Positions 1-8,797 of a stretch of 64,000 bases of DNA are shown piece by piece. Source of the stretch: Flagellimonas lutaonensis (GTDB taxonomy: Bacteria > Bacteroidota > Bacteroidia > Flavobacteriales > Flavobacteriaceae). Under the pieces are notes generated by a model. That model saw only the letters and a program-made list of their open reading frames with translations, was not told the origin of the DNA and ran no database searches. Position 1 is the stretch's first letter; each line of letters starts with the position of its first letter. Position numbers and translations under genes: made by a program. The stretch covers positions 996,501-1,060,500 of the forward strand of contig NZ_CP011071.1 in the NCBI RefSeq assembly GCF_000963865.1, written 5' to 3'.

Positions 1-2383
1 ACAGTTCTACCTTGGTACGGCCCTTTAAGATATTGTGCCGGCCCCAGCGGGCCTTTTCGATACGGATGCCCTCACTGGGCCATTCTTGCACCAGTTTTTC
101 GGCTTCCTTTTTCTTCTTGGCCTCTATGAGTTCTGCAATATCCTCTTTAGAAAGGTTGTCGAAGTCGTATTTCTTGTTCACGTTGATGAACATACCATCC
201 CATTTGATGTATGGGCCGAAACGACCCTTTCCTTTGGTAACTTCCTTGCCCTTATAGGTGGCGATCGGGGCATTGGCCTCTTCTTTGGCCTTGATCAATT
301 CAATGGCCCTTTCCAAATCGACATCAAAAACACTTTCACCCTTGTCAAGCGAAATGAACTGCTTTCCAACCCGGATATACGGACCGTAGCGCCCAACATT
401 GGCCTCTATGTCTTCACCTTTGTACTCGCCCAATTTTCTGGGAAGCTTGAAAAGGTCCATCGCCTCTTCAAAGGTGATGGTATTGATAGACTGCTCTGGC
501 AACAAACTGGCGAACAGTGGCTTTTCTTCTTCTTCGGCGGTACCGATCTGTACCATGGGGCCAAAACGGCCCAAACGTGCGGCCACCTGTCGGCCTGTTT
601 TGGGGTCAGTGCCCAACACACGCTCGCCACTGGCCCGCTCGGCATTCTCCTCAACTTCCTCAACGTTCGGGTGAAACTCTTTATAAAATTGCCCCAACAT
701 CTTTTTCCAATCTTCCTCACCAGCGGCGATTTCATCGAAGTCTTCCTCGACCTGGGCGGTAAAATTGTAATCAAGGATCTTTGAGAAATGGTTCACCAAA
801 AAATCGTTGACGATGATGCCAATATCGGTGGGAACCAATTTGCCCTTATCTGACCCTATCATTTCCGACAATTGTTTTTCAGAGATAGTGCCTCCCTCCA
901 AAACCAATTGCACATATGGTCTTTCTTTGCCCTCTACCGAACCCTTTTCAACGTAGCCCCTATTCTGTATGGTAGATATGGTAGGGGCATAGGTGGATGG
1001 CCTTCCGATGCCCAACTCTTCCAAACGTTTTACCAACGAAGCTTCCGTATATCGATAGGGCGGTCTTGTGAACCTCTCGGTAGCGGTTATATAATTAAGG
1101 TATAGCGAATCGTTCACCTTCATGGCCGGTAGCATGCCTTCCTGTTCTTCGGCAAGGTCTTCCTCGTCGGTACTCTCAAGGTACACTTTCAAAAAACCAT
1201 CAAACTTGACCACCTCGCCATTGGCGGTAAATTCATCATTGTGTGCCTTGGTGGCGATTTTGACCGAGGTGCGTTCCAGTTCGGCATCGCTCATCTGTGA
1301 GGCAAGCGTACGTTTCCATATGAGCTCATAAAGCTTTGCTTGGTCACGCTCAAGTGAAGGATTCTGCAATTTCATGTCGGTAGGGCGAATGGCCTCGTGA
1401 GCTTCTTGTGCCCCTTTCGACTTACCGGTATACTTTCTAGTGTGGCTGTACTTTTCTCCGTAGTTTTCAACGATAGCTTCTTTGGCCGCCTGTAGGGCCT
1501 CGTTCGATAGGCTCACACTATCGGTACGCATATAGGTTATGAGCCCCGCCTCGTATAATCTCTGTGCCACTTGCATGGTGCGGGCCACTGAAAAATATAG
1601 CTTTCTAGATGCCTCTTGCTGCAAAGTTGATGTGGTAAAGGGTGGTGCAGGCGATTTTTTGGCCGGCTTTTTGTCAAGATTCGAAACAAAAAAATCAGCC
1701 CCTATATTTTGTTTTAAGAAAGTCTCTGCCTCTTCTTTGGTGGCAAAGGTCTTGCCCATTTTTGCTTGAAAGACACCGCCTTCTTCGGTTTTGAACTCTG
1801 CACGGATCCTAAAGGATGCCTCAGGGTTGAATTTTTCAATCTCACGTTCACGTTCGACGATCAGCCGAACTGCGACAGATTGTACCCGCCCCGCTGAAAG
1901 CCCGGGCTTTATCTTTTTCCAAAGAACGGGCGAAAGCTCATAGCCTACCAAACGATCCAAAACCCGTCTGGCCTGCTGGGCATTGACCAGGTCGTAGTTG
2001 ATGTCCCTAGGGTTTTCTATGGCCCTTTGAATGGCAGACTTGGTGATGGAGTTAAAAACGATTCGCTTCGTCTTGTCTTTGTCCAATCCCAAGGTTTCAG
2101 ACAAGTGCCATGATATGGCCTCTCCCTCGCGGTCTTCATCACTGGCCAACCAGATGGTATCGGCCTTCTTTGCCAATTCCTTTAGCTTTTTTACAATCGG
2201 CTTCTTTTCTTTGTCAACCACATATTTGGGCTCGAAGCCCTTTTCGACATCGACCCCCAATTCGTTCGAGGGCAGGTCGGCAATATGGCCAAAACTCGAT
2301 TCGACCTGATAATCTTTCCCCAAAAAACGTTCAATGGTCTTCGCTTTCGCGGGGGACTCAACAATCACTAAATTCTTCGGCAT
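1..2383 (-). CDS. topA: DNA topoisomerase I, C-terminal end cut by the window edge
   Basis: Type IA topoisomerase that relaxes negative supercoils by nicking one strand. The start is the ATG whose complement is at 2381-2383; the protein opens MPKNLVIVESPAKAKTIE, the TOPRIM signature of TopA. The catalytic tyrosine lies in ITYMRTDS; its codon is at 1532-1534, residue 284. The reading frame stays open to base 1, so about 794 residues are visible; family members in Flavobacteriia are usually somewhat longer, so only the extreme C-terminus should be missing. It is leftward and monocistronic on its upstream side, with a TAnnTTTG promoter element about 20 bases before the start. Several long frames on the opposite strand here are shadows. 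Confidence 0.97.
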   Translation of the reverse strand, partial: MPKNLVIVESPAKAKTIERFLGKDYQVESSFGHIADLPSNELGVDVEKGFEPKYVVDKEKKPIVKKLKELAKKADTIWLASDEDREGEAISWHLSETLGLDKDKTKRIVFNSITKSAIQRAIENPRDINYDLVNAQQARRVLDRLVGYELSPVLWKKIKPGLSAGRVQSVAVRLIVEREREIEKFNPEASFRIRAEFKTEEGGVFQAKMGKTFATKEEAETFLKQNIGADFFVSNLDKKPAKKSPAPPFTTSTLQQEASRKLYFSVARTMQVAQRLYEAGLITYMRTDSVSLSNEALQAAKEAIVENYGEKYSHTRKYTGKSKGAQEAHEAIRPTDMKLQNPSLERDQAKLYELIWKRTLASQMSDAELERTSVKIATKAHNDEFTANGEVVKFDGFLKVYLESTDEEDLAEEQEGMLPAMKVNDSLYLNYITATERFTRPPYRYTEASLVKRLEELGIGRPSTYAPTISTIQNRGYVEKGSVEGKERPYVQLVLEGGTISEKQLSEMIGSDKGKLVPTDIGIIVNDFLVNHFSKILDYNFTAQVEEDFDEIAAGEEDWKKMLGQFYKEFHPNVEEVEENAERASGERVLGTDPKTGRQVAARLGRFGPMVQIGTAEEEEKPLFASLLPEQSINTITFEEAMDLFKLPRKLGEYKGEDIEANVGRYGPYIRVGKQFISLDKGESVFDVDLERAIELIKAKEEANAPIATYKGKEVTKGKGRFGPYIKWDGMFINVNKKYDFDNLSKEDIAELIEAKKKKEAEKLVQEWPSEGIRIEKARWGRHNILKGRTKVEL

Positions 2384-2402
2384 GAAATAGGTTTTGCGTC
2401 AA

Positions 2403-2429
2403 CAAAAGTATGTGAATTTTTTTATTCAC
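2403..2429 (-). promoter_or_regulatory. topA promoter -7 element with adjacent palindrome
   Basis: On the minus strand TACTTTTG (2410-2403) matches the Bacteroidota -7 consensus TAnnTTTG, 20 bases before the topA ATG. Directly upstream, 2412-2429 is a perfect inverted repeat GTGAAT-N6-ATTCAC with a T-only spacer. It sits in the spacer/-33 region where no good TTG is visible, so it could be an operator; that role is inference. Confidence 0.55.
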
Positions 2430-2452
2430 TTTTTTTCATTTCCCAGATAGCA

Positions 2453-2484
2453 CAAAAAATGCCCCATAAAAACGGGGCATTTGA
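2453..2484 (-). terminator. Rho-independent terminator of the LVIVD gene
   Basis: A 9-bp perfect stem AAATGCCCC / GGGGCATTT (2457-2465 with 2474-2482) is followed on the minus strand by a T run. It lies just past the stop of the leftward gene at 2504 and before topA, so it separates the two transcripts. Confidence 0.8.
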
Positions 2485-2503
2485 ACTACTTATTGCCATG
2501 ATT

Positions 2504-3775
2504 TCAGTTTAGCTGAAATTGACTGATGAGCCGAATGTCATTGTCCAAGTATTCATATTGGTAAAGCATGCCATCGCCGACCATTAGCAGTTGCTCCTCG
2601 AGCGGGATCACGTCATATGTCACAATATTCTCAAAATGGTTCAAGGGCACAATGTTCGGGGCCTCTGATTTATCATAGACCCTGAGCCCCGATGAACCAT
2701 CGCAGATAAAGAGCTTTTCACCTTTTATGCCAAGGCCATAGGGCTCATCCAAAGGGTAAATTACCTCAAGCTCTGGTTTCTCTATGGTTGAGATATCAAC
2801 AATGTACAGACCGCTTTCGACCGCTCCGCAAAAGTTGCCCCCACGCAGGGTCACGTAGGCATAGTCGCCATCGACCACCACCGGATCACATGCTGTGCCA
2901 TGTTGAAATTCTGAAACGAATTCAGGTTTGTCTGGTCTGGCGATATCATAAATATACATGCCACGCATGCTACCCAAGAACAAATGTTCGCCTTGGTTGA
3001 AGATGGTTTCAATGTCAAAGCCCACAAAAACATCATCAAGCTCTTTTGGGTCTTCAAGATTCGATATATCGAAAACATTCAGGTTTTGATTGTCGACCAC
3101 ATATAAGTAATCTTCTACGATTTTAAATCGTGCCAAAGAGCCTCCTTGACCAACATTGCCCCCCTCGGCACCGTTGGTATTGGCCAGGGCATCATCGAAA
3201 AATTCCGGTTGCCCCTGTTGAACGGGTCTCAGTTCAGTCTTGACCTCCCATCCTACGATTACATCATTATCAAAATCAACCCCTTCATAATCATAGATAT
3301 CTGCTTGGGGCCATTGGATATCCTGTAATTGGGCGGCGAGCCAAAATCCGCCATTGCCCAAAACACCCTCAAGCCAATCTACAATTTTCACATTGTTCAC
3401 ATCAGAAATATCAAGCACGACCAGATCGGTTAGGCTATCAGCATAGAGGTAGTCATCTTTGATGGATATATCGACATTGCCCGCAATCTTGATAAAAGAT
3501 ACCTTTTGTGGGTTTTCAGGATTGCTGTTATCGATCACATGTACACCTTTATAGGTATCGTTCACAAAAATGTAGTCTTTGTAAGCATACATTTTACCCG
3601 ATTCAGAAATAGGCAGGGGATCGACAACGGTTACGCTGTTCTCCCTAAACTCGGCTTTTGAGATGGTCAACGGTCTTGCCACCTGATACTCTTGAAAAGG
3701 CCCCTTGTCATCATCGTCGCAAGAGAACAACAATGACAATGAAACAAATAGGGTCAAAAACACATTTCTCTTCAT
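2504..3775 (-). CDS. LVIVD-repeat lipoprotein
   Basis: Predicted outer-surface or periplasmic lipoprotein of 423 residues. The N-terminus is a lipoprotein signal peptide ending in LLFSC (Cys19) followed by four aspartates. The rest is a series of about six repeats of the LVIVD type (PF08309), seen as GVHVIDNSNPENP, LVVLDISDVNNV, LNVFDISNLEDP, MYIYDIARPDKP, LYIVDISTIEKP and LRVYDKSE, which in this family are thought to build a beta-propeller. Function in the cell is unknown; such proteins are common in Bacteroidota. It is leftward, alone between its own terminator and the divergent miaB. No clear TAnnTTTG element was found upstream of this gene. Confidence 0.88.
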   Translation of the reverse strand: MKRNVFLTLFVSLSLLFSCDDDDKGPFQEYQVARPLTISKAEFRENSVTVVDPLPISESGKMYAYKDYIFVNDTYKGVHVIDNSNPENPQKVSFIKIAGNVDISIKDDYLYADSLTDLVVLDISDVNNVKIVDWLEGVLGNGGFWLAAQLQDIQWPQADIYDYEGVDFDNDVIVGWEVKTELRPVQQGQPEFFDDALANTNGAEGGNVGQGGSLARFKIVEDYLYVVDNQNLNVFDISNLEDPKELDDVFVGFDIETIFNQGEHLFLGSMRGMYIYDIARPDKPEFVSEFQHGTACDPVVVDGDYAYVTLRGGNFCGAVESGLYIVDISTIEKPELEVIYPLDEPYGLGIKGEKLFICDGSSGLRVYDKSEAPNIVPLNHFENIVTYDVIPLEEQLLMVGDGMLYQYEYLDNDIRLISQFQLN

Positions 3776-3952
3776 AACAGTTTGTTTTCTTTGGATAGTA
3801 TTCTACGCCTAAGATGAAAATGCCATTGTAGAGTTGCGTTGGGTTTGGGCAAAATCGTTCTTCGGCAAAGCCTCTTATTTCATCCCCTCGACCAACGGTC
3901 AAGGTATTGATCTTTAAAAATCATAGTGTGCATGCTATATTTAACTGCCAAA

Positions 3953-3984
3953 TTGTCATATTTGGATTAGATAGCTTATCTTTG
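3953..3984 (+). promoter_or_regulatory. Bacteroidota-type promoter of miaB
   Basis: ATTG (3953-3956) and TATCTTTG (3977-3984) with a 20-bp spacer match the Bacteroidota sigma-A consensus TTTG-N19/20-TAnnTTTG. The miaB ATG at 4002 is 18 bases downstream of the -7 element, giving a very short leader. Confidence 0.75.
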
Positions 3985-4001
3985 CGGGCTCATAATATTT
4001 G

Positions 4002-5462
4002 ATGATGAAATCCCATTCAGGAAGCGAAAAAATAATTGATGAAAGCATTCAGGGCTCAACTTTGACGCTGGAGCAAAGTGAACAAAACACCAGAAAGCTT
4101 TATATCGAGAGCTATGGCTGCCAGATGAATTTCTCCGATAGTGAAATCGTGGCCTCCATACTTGCCAAAGAGGGTTTCAACACCACCCAAGAACTGAGCG
4201 AGGCAGACTTGGTCTTGGTCAACACCTGTTCTATACGTGAAAAAGCAGAGCAGACCGTTCGCAAGAGACTTGAGAAGTTCAACGCGGTCAAAAAAATAAA
4301 CCCGGGCATGAAGGTCGGGGTACTCGGTTGCATGGCCGAACGTTTAAAGAGCAAGTTCTTGGAAGAGGAAAAAATAGTTGACATGGTCGTGGGGCCCGAT
4401 GCCTACAAAGACCTTCCGAATTTGGTGAAAGAGGTCGATGAAGGTCGAAATGCGGTAAATGTCATTCTCTCAAAAGAAGAGACCTATGGCGATGTGGCCC
4501 CGGTTCGCCTGAACTCAAACGGGGTTACGGCCTTTGTGTCCATTACCCGTGGCTGCGACAACATGTGCACGTTCTGTGTGGTACCCTTTACCCGTGGCAG
4601 GGAACGCAGCCGCGACCCCCAATCGATCATTGAAGAGGTAAACGACCTGTGGGACAAAGGGTTCAAAGAAATAACCCTCTTGGGCCAAAACGTCGACAGT
4701 TACCTGTGGTATGGCGGTGGGCTCAAAAAAGATTTCGACAAAGCCACCGAGATACAAAAGGCCACTTCTGTCAACTTCGCAAAATTGCTTGAAATGGTGG
4801 CCTTGGCCCAGCCCAAGATGCGCATTCGGTTTTCGACCTCAAACCCACAAGACATGACCTTGGATGTCATCGAGACCATGGCCAAATATGACAATATCTG
4901 CAAGTACATTCACTTGCCCGTTCAAAGTGGTAGCAACCGCATCTTAAAAGCGATGAACCGCCTGCATACACGCGAGGAATATTTTGAGTTAATCGATAAC
5001 ATTCGCAAGATCATTCCCGATTGTGCCATCAGCCAAGACATGATTGCGGGTTTCCCAACAGAGACCGAAGAAGACCACCAAGACACCCTTTCGTTGATGG
5101 AATACGTGAAGTATGACTTCGGATTCATGTTTGCCTATTCAGAACGCCCGGGAACTCTGGCGGCCAGAAAGATGGAAGATGACATTCCCGAAGAGACCAA
5201 AAAAAGACGGCTCAGAGAGATCATCGACCTGCAGCAACAACACAGCCTATATCGTACCAAGCAACATCTGGGCAAAGTTGAAGAGGTGCTCATCGAGGGG
5301 CCATCAAAAAAATCGGATGCACACTGGATGGGGCGCAATTCCCAAAATACCGTGGTGGTCTTCCCAAAAGAAAACTATAAGGTGGGTGACTTTGTGAACG
5401 TAAAAATCAACGATTGTACCTCGGCCACCCTTATCGGTGAGGCGGTGGGGTTAGCCCCCTAG
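4002..5462 (+). CDS. miaB: tRNA-2-methylthio-N6-dimethylallyladenosine synthase MiaB
   Basis: Radical-SAM methylthiotransferase that turns i6A37 into ms2i6A37 in tRNAs reading UNN codons. The UPF0004 domain carries the three cluster cysteines ([12 protein letters not shown] near residue 40, [19 protein letters not shown]). The radical-SAM CxxxCxxC motif is in [16 protein letters not shown] (about residues 185-200), and a TRAM RNA-binding domain ends the protein. Length (486 residues) is normal. ATG 4002 is preferred to the TTG three bases earlier; ATG 4005 is also possible. The last codons (GLAP and the stop) lie inside the inverted-repeat element at 5448-5593, so the C-terminus has been altered by that insertion. 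Confidence 0.97.
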   Translation: MMKSHSGSEKIIDESIQGSTLTLEQSEQNTRKLYIESYGCQMNFSDSEIVASILAKEGFNTTQELSEADLVLVNTCSIREKAEQTVRKRLEKFNAVKKINPGMKVGVLGCMAERLKSKFLEEEKIVDMVVGPDAYKDLPNLVKEVDEGRNAVNVILSKEETYGDVAPVRLNSNGVTAFVSITRGCDNMCTFCVVPFTRGRERSRDPQSIIEEVNDLWDKGFKEITLLGQNVDSYLWYGGGLKKDFDKATEIQKATSVNFAKLLEMVALAQPKMRIRFSTSNPQDMTLDVIETMAKYDNICKYIHLPVQSGSNRILKAMNRLHTREEYFELIDNIRKIIPDCAISQDMIAGFPTETEEDHQDTLSLMEYVKYDFGFMFAYSERPGTLAARKMEDDIPEETKKRRLREIIDLQQQHSLYRTKQHLGKVEEVLIEGPSKKSDAHWMGRNSQNTVVVFPKENYKVGDFVNVKINDCTSATLIGEAVGLAP

Positions 5463-5593
5463 CCCCCAAAGGGGGAACTTTGTGGCTGAATCGAGGATAG
5501 ACGCTAACCAAAATTTAAAATAATGAACAATTGAGATGATGCACAACACTTTATATAAAATAAACTTTAATCCCCCATCGGGGGCTAGGGAGC
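5448..5593. repeat. Short palindromic element filling the miaB/sigma-54 regulator gap
   Basis: The left end (5448-5482) and right end (5562-5593) are imperfect inverted copies: both contain CCCTAGCCCCC, a 3-base loop and a G-rich arm followed by AACTTT or ATTAAAGTTT when the right end is read on the minus strand. Each end is also a hairpin in itself (CCCCC-AAA-GGGGG and CCCCC-ATC-GGGGG). About 79 AT-rich bases without an open frame lie between. The layout looks like a MITE/REP-type element. It supplies the miaB stop codon and abuts the ATG of the next gene. A related half-element follows groEL at 10857. Confidence 0.65.
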
Positions 5594-5594
5594 C

Positions 5595-6878
5595 ATGGAA
5601 AACGTACAAGCAATAAAACAGCGGTTTGAACTCATCGGCAACGATGTGAAGCTGAACCGTGCAATTGAAAAGGCCATTCAAGTGGCCCCTACGGACATCT
5701 CGGTCTTGGTGACCGGTGAAAGCGGTGTTGGCAAAGAGGCCATCCCAAAAATAATCCATTCGCTTTCGCACCGAAAGCACAGCAAATATATTGCGGTAAA
5801 CTGCGGGGCCATCCCCGAGGGCACCATAGACAGTGAACTGTTTGGCCATGAGAAAGGGGCATTTACCGGGGCCACCCAGACCCGTAGCGGTTATTTTGAG
5901 GTAGCCGACGGGGGCACCATTTTTTTGGATGAGGTCGGTGAGCTTCCCCTGACCACCCAGGTGCGTTTGCTACGTGTACTTGAAAACGGTGAGTTCTTGA
6001 AAGTGGGTTCATCAAACGTTCAAAAAACGAACGTACGTATAGTGGCGGCCACCAACATTAATATGTTCGAGGCCATTAAAAAGGGAAAGTTTAGGGAAGA
6101 CCTGTATTACCGATTGAGCACGGTTGAGATCAACATTCCGCCATTGCGCGAACGCCAAGGCGACATCCACCTGTTGTTCAGAAAATTTGCCTCCGATTTT
6201 GGCCAAAAATATAAGATGCCCACCATTCGCTTAGAGGATGATGCCGTGCAGCTCTTGCTCAATTACCGATGGCCGGGCAACATACGCCAATTGCGCAACA
6301 TTGCCGAACAGATTTCCGTGTTGGAAGAAAAGCGCATCGTTTCAGCGGCCACCCTGAGCTCTTACCTACCAAACTACAATGCCTCAACCCTTCCTGCAGT
6401 CGTCGGACCAGAAAAAAAAGAAGGAGATTTTAGCAACGAGCGTGAAATTCTGTACAAGGTGCTCTTTGACATGAAAAGCGACCTGAACGATCTCAAAAAA
6501 CTGACCTTAGAGCTACTCAAGAACAACGACAGCCAAAAAGTCCAGGAAGAAAACGAAGGGCTGATCCGTAAAATTTACGGTGGCGAACAGTCAGACCTCT
6601 CTGAAGAAAGCCATGCGGCAGAGGTGTTGCACCTACCTCAGCCGGTGGCCCAAAACGGTAATTCAGTAACACCACGGCCGGCACCAGCGCAACAAGAAGA
6701 CCGGTATTCTTTTGCCGAGGAAATTGAAGAAGAGGAAACCCTATCTTTACAGGAGAAGGAAATCGAGCTCATCAAAAAATCGCTCGAACGCAATAACGGC
6801 AAACGAAAGGCAGCAGCTGCAGAGCTTGGCATTTCAGAACGCACGTTGTACAGAAAAATAAAACAGTACGATCTTTAA
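5595..6878 (+). CDS. Sigma-54-dependent transcriptional activator without receiver domain
   Basis: Bacterial enhancer-binding protein of the NtrC class, 427 residues. The AAA+ domain starts at the N-terminus: Walker A GESGVGKE (41-48), the sigma-54 contact loop GAFTGA (88-93), Walker B TIFLDEVGEL (about 108-117), and the arginine finger region RLSTVEINIPPLRER. A charged linker with coiled-coil character follows and a Fis-type helix-turn-helix ends the protein (GKRKAAAAELGISERTLYRK, about 402-421). There is no receiver, GAF or PAS domain, so its input is not evident. It precedes lptE, a TPR-like gene and secG in one direction. A -24/-12 promoter in front of groES 2 kb downstream is a possible target; that link is inference. 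Confidence 0.93.
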   Translation: MENVQAIKQRFELIGNDVKLNRAIEKAIQVAPTDISVLVTGESGVGKEAIPKIIHSLSHRKHSKYIAVNCGAIPEGTIDSELFGHEKGAFTGATQTRSGYFEVADGGTIFLDEVGELPLTTQVRLLRVLENGEFLKVGSSNVQKTNVRIVAATNINMFEAIKKGKFREDLYYRLSTVEINIPPLRERQGDIHLLFRKFASDFGQKYKMPTIRLEDDAVQLLLNYRWPGNIRQLRNIAEQISVLEEKRIVSAATLSSYLPNYNASTLPAVVGPEKKEGDFSNEREILYKVLFDMKSDLNDLKKLTLELLKNNDSQKVQEENEGLIRKIYGGEQSDLSEESHAAEVLHLPQPVAQNGNSVTPRPAPAQQEDRYSFAEEIEEEETLSLQEKEIELIKKSLERNNGKRKAAAAELGISERTLYRKIKQYDL

Positions 6879-6887
6879 ATCTATAGA

Positions 6888-6908
6888 AATTTGGAATTTG
6901 GAATTTGG
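6888..6908 (+). repeat. Three tandem heptamers over the lptE start codon
   Basis: AATTTGG is repeated three times without interruption at 6888-6908, followed by AA. The TTG start of lptE (6891) is inside the first copy. Gain or loss of one 7-bp unit would shift the frame of the start relative to the gene. Confidence 0.8.
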
Positions 6909-7439
6909 AACTTTAAACAGGTCATAGTAAATGTTTTAGTAGCTTTTTTATGTGGATGGGCTTTTCTTTTAAATGGTTGCGGGGCCTATAATTTTTCAGG
7001 TGCCAGTACCGGTACCGCTGAGAGTTTTCAGGTAAATTTCTTTCAGAACATGGCCGACCAAAGCCCTGGCTCTACCTTTGAGCCCGGCCTAGACCGTGAT
7101 TTTACTTTGGCACTTCAAGACCTGATTGCCAATTTGACCAGCCTAAACCTTACCAATTCGAACGCTGATTTGGTATTTGAAGGCGAAATCGTTGAATACA
7201 GGGTGGCCCCGATGACTGCAACAGCCAACCAAACCGCCGCACAGAACCGGCTGACCATGAGCGTGAACGTTCGCTTTTATAACAAGACAAAAGAAGAGGC
7301 CGATTTTGAAAGACGCTTCTCGTTTTTCTACGATTTTCCGGGCAACCAATTGTTAGAGTCGGTAAAGAGCGAAGCGCACCAAGTGCTGTTCGAACGTATT
7401 ACACAAGATATTTTTAACGCCTCGTTGGCCGATTGGTAA
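6891..7439 (+). CDS. lptE: LptE-family LPS assembly lipoprotein
   Basis: Predicted outer-membrane lipoprotein of 182 residues that would plug the LptD barrel in lipopolysaccharide export. After a hydrophobic signal segment (VIVNVLVAFLCGWAFLL) comes a lipobox ending in NGCGAYNFSG; the Cys-Gly-x-Y-x-F start of the mature protein is typical of Bacteroidota LptE. The body is short alternating strands and helices, as in the family. No ATG is available near the start: the frame opens at TTG 6891, and the stop of the preceding gene (6876-6878) is in the same frame. The start lies in a heptamer repeat. It is followed after 4 bases by the next gene, so the two are cotranscribed. Confidence 0.78.
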   Translation: MEFGIWNFKQVIVNVLVAFLCGWAFLLNGCGAYNFSGASTGTAESFQVNFFQNMADQSPGSTFEPGLDRDFTLALQDLIANLTSLNLTNSNADLVFEGEIVEYRVAPMTATANQTAAQNRLTMSVNVRFYNKTKEEADFERRFSFFYDFPGNQLLESVKSEAHQVLFERITQDIFNASLADW

Positions 7440-7443
7440 GCCC

Positions 7444-8322
7444 ATGAACGTTCAAGATTTCATAGCATTGCTGCAAAAACCGGCAACGATACTTTCTCCG
7501 AAGCAAACCCGCGAGTTGGAGGAAATCTTGGATGAATATCCCTATTTTCAAGCGGCGAGGGCACTTCACCTTAAAGGGTTGCACCAGTTAAAGAGCTACA
7601 AGTACAACAATGCCTTGAAGCTCACCGCAGCCCATACGGCAGACCGAGAGGTGCTGTTCGATTTTATTACTAGCAAAGAGTTTCTGCAGAACCAGATTGC
7701 AGATACCCTTGTCGGTAGAACCGCCAATATCTCAGACAGTGAGGTAGTGGCAGAAGAAGTCGAGCCGAGTGAAGAAATAGAAACATTGCTGCCAGAATCT
7801 GAAGAAGCGCCCTTGCCACAGAGCGCCAAGGATGCCGAACAGATTTTGAGCCCGCGCTTGTTTAAGACATCTGAAAAAGACACCCTCACCACATCTGAGG
7901 AAGAGTCGGGCCAAGAGCTCGAATTGGGCCAGCCGTTGCCCTTCACCAAAGATGAGCGGCATTCGTTCGCCGAATGGCTACAGCTTACCTCAAAGAGGCC
8001 GATCAAAAGGGAAAAAGGCAAAAAGATTGAAGATGATGAGCGCAAGAAAAAATTCGAATTGTTGGACAGGTTCATCGAGTCAAGCCCCAAAATTGTCCCA
8101 AAAGAAACAGAAGTCGTAAAGGTTAACATAAAAGAGTCGGTCACCATAGACCAAAACGAGTTGATGACCGAGACATTGGCCAAGGTCTATTTGGAACAAA
8201 AAAAGTTCAAAAAGGCCATTCAGGCGTATAAGATTTTGAGTTTGAAATATCCGGAAAAAAGTGGTTTCTTTGCAGACCGAATTCAAGCCGTTAAACGCTT
8301 GCAGAACGAAAACAAAGACTAG
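7444..8322 (+). CDS. Conserved TPR-like protein of unknown function
   Basis: A cytoplasmic-looking protein of 292 residues with no signal peptide. The N-terminal part (about 1-90) has helix pairs such as EILDEYPYFQAARALHLKGL that resemble a degenerate TPR. The middle (100-220) is acidic, low in complexity and probably disordered. The C-terminus contains one recognisable TPR motif (LAKVYLEQKKFKKAIQAYKI, about 245-264). It sits between lptE and secG with 4-base gaps on both sides, an arrangement I know from other Flavobacteriia. A role as an adaptor in envelope assembly would fit the neighbours but is only inferred. Confidence 0.75.
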   Translation: MNVQDFIALLQKPATILSPKQTRELEEILDEYPYFQAARALHLKGLHQLKSYKYNNALKLTAAHTADREVLFDFITSKEFLQNQIADTLVGRTANISDSEVVAEEVEPSEEIETLLPESEEAPLPQSAKDAEQILSPRLFKTSEKDTLTTSEEESGQELELGQPLPFTKDERHSFAEWLQLTSKRPIKREKGKKIEDDERKKKFELLDRFIESSPKIVPKETEVVKVNIKESVTIDQNELMTETLAKVYLEQKKFKKAIQAYKILSLKYPEKSGFFADRIQAVKRLQNENKD

Positions 8323-8326
8323 TGTT

Positions 8327-8698
8327 ATGAGCACATTTACAATATTTTTGGTGTTGATCATTTTGGTCTGCCTATTGCTTGTTTTGGTCATTATGGTGCA
8401 AAACCCGAAAGGTGGCGGACTTTCATCTTCCTTCGGCGGAGGGGGCAGTCAAGTGGTCGGAGGTGTTAAAAAGACCGGCGATTTTCTCGACAAGAGTACT
8501 TGGACCCTGGCCACCCTGTTGATCGTTTTGATCTTGCTTTCAAACGTAAGCCTAAAGAGCAATTTCGGACAAGCCGATTCTAAGTTGTTGGATGGTGACG
8601 ACATAGAGAACACCGTACCCGAAACAGTTCCTGAAGAGGTTCCAGAAGAGACCCCCTCAACGGATACAGGGGCAAATCCTTTGGATACCATCCAGTAA
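8327..8698 (+). CDS. secG: Preprotein translocase subunit SecG
   Basis: Small inner-membrane subunit of the SecYEG channel. The protein (123 residues) has two membrane segments, FTIFLVLIILVCLLLVLVIM and TLATLLIVLILLSNV, joined by the SecG signature QNPKGGGLSSSFGGGG. The acidic tail rich in Glu, Pro and Thr (residues 90-123) is longer than in E. coli but usual for Bacteroidota. ATG 8327 was chosen because the sequence starts with the first membrane segment; the frame is open upstream but overlaps the previous gene. A strong terminator follows. Confidence 0.95.
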   Translation: MSTFTIFLVLIILVCLLLVLVIMVQNPKGGGLSSSFGGGGSQVVGGVKKTGDFLDKSTWTLATLLIVLILLSNVSLKSNFGQADSKLLDGDDIENTVPETVPEEVPEETPSTDTGANPLDTIQ

Positions 8699-8720
8699 AT
8701 AAATATGACAAAAAAGAATA

Positions 8721-8757
8721 AAATGCCAGCTTGAATGACAAGCTGGCATTTTTGTTT
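8721..8757 (+). terminator. Rho-independent terminator after secG
   Basis: A 12-bp perfect stem AAATGCCAGCTT / AAGCTGGCATTT (8721-8732 with 8740-8751) with a 7-base loop is followed by TTTGTTTT. It ends the transcript that includes lptE and secG and separates it from the groESL promoter. Confidence 0.9.
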
Positions 8758-8782
8758 TAACAGAATGTCAGTTTTGGTGCCA

Positions 8783-8797
8783 TGGCACAATTTCTGC
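8783..8797 (+). promoter_or_regulatory. Putative sigma-54 (-24/-12) promoter of groESL
   Basis: TGGCAC-N6-TGC at 8783-8797 has the invariant GG (8784-8785) and GC (8796-8797) exactly 10 bases apart, as in sigma-54 promoters (consensus TGGCAC-N5-TTGC, one mismatch). The -24 box lies in a perfect 12-bp palindrome GTGCCATGGCAC (8777-8788). The expected transcript start is about 37 bases before the groES ATG. No TAnnTTTG element is visible between the secG terminator and groES. The assignment is from motif only. Confidence 0.6.

Noticed and set aside
35-784. Long plus-strand frame at the left edge
   Set aside because: It is antisense to topA, whose frame, TOPRIM start and catalytic tyrosine are clear; the plus-strand protein has no domain.
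3711-3902. 63-residue minus-strand frame upstream of the LVIVD gene
   Set aside because: Overlaps the signal-peptide region of that gene in another frame and shows no coding character.
7596-8183. 195-residue minus-strand frame
   Set aside because: Antisense to the TPR-like gene; serine-rich composition reflects Glu/Lys codons on the sense strand.
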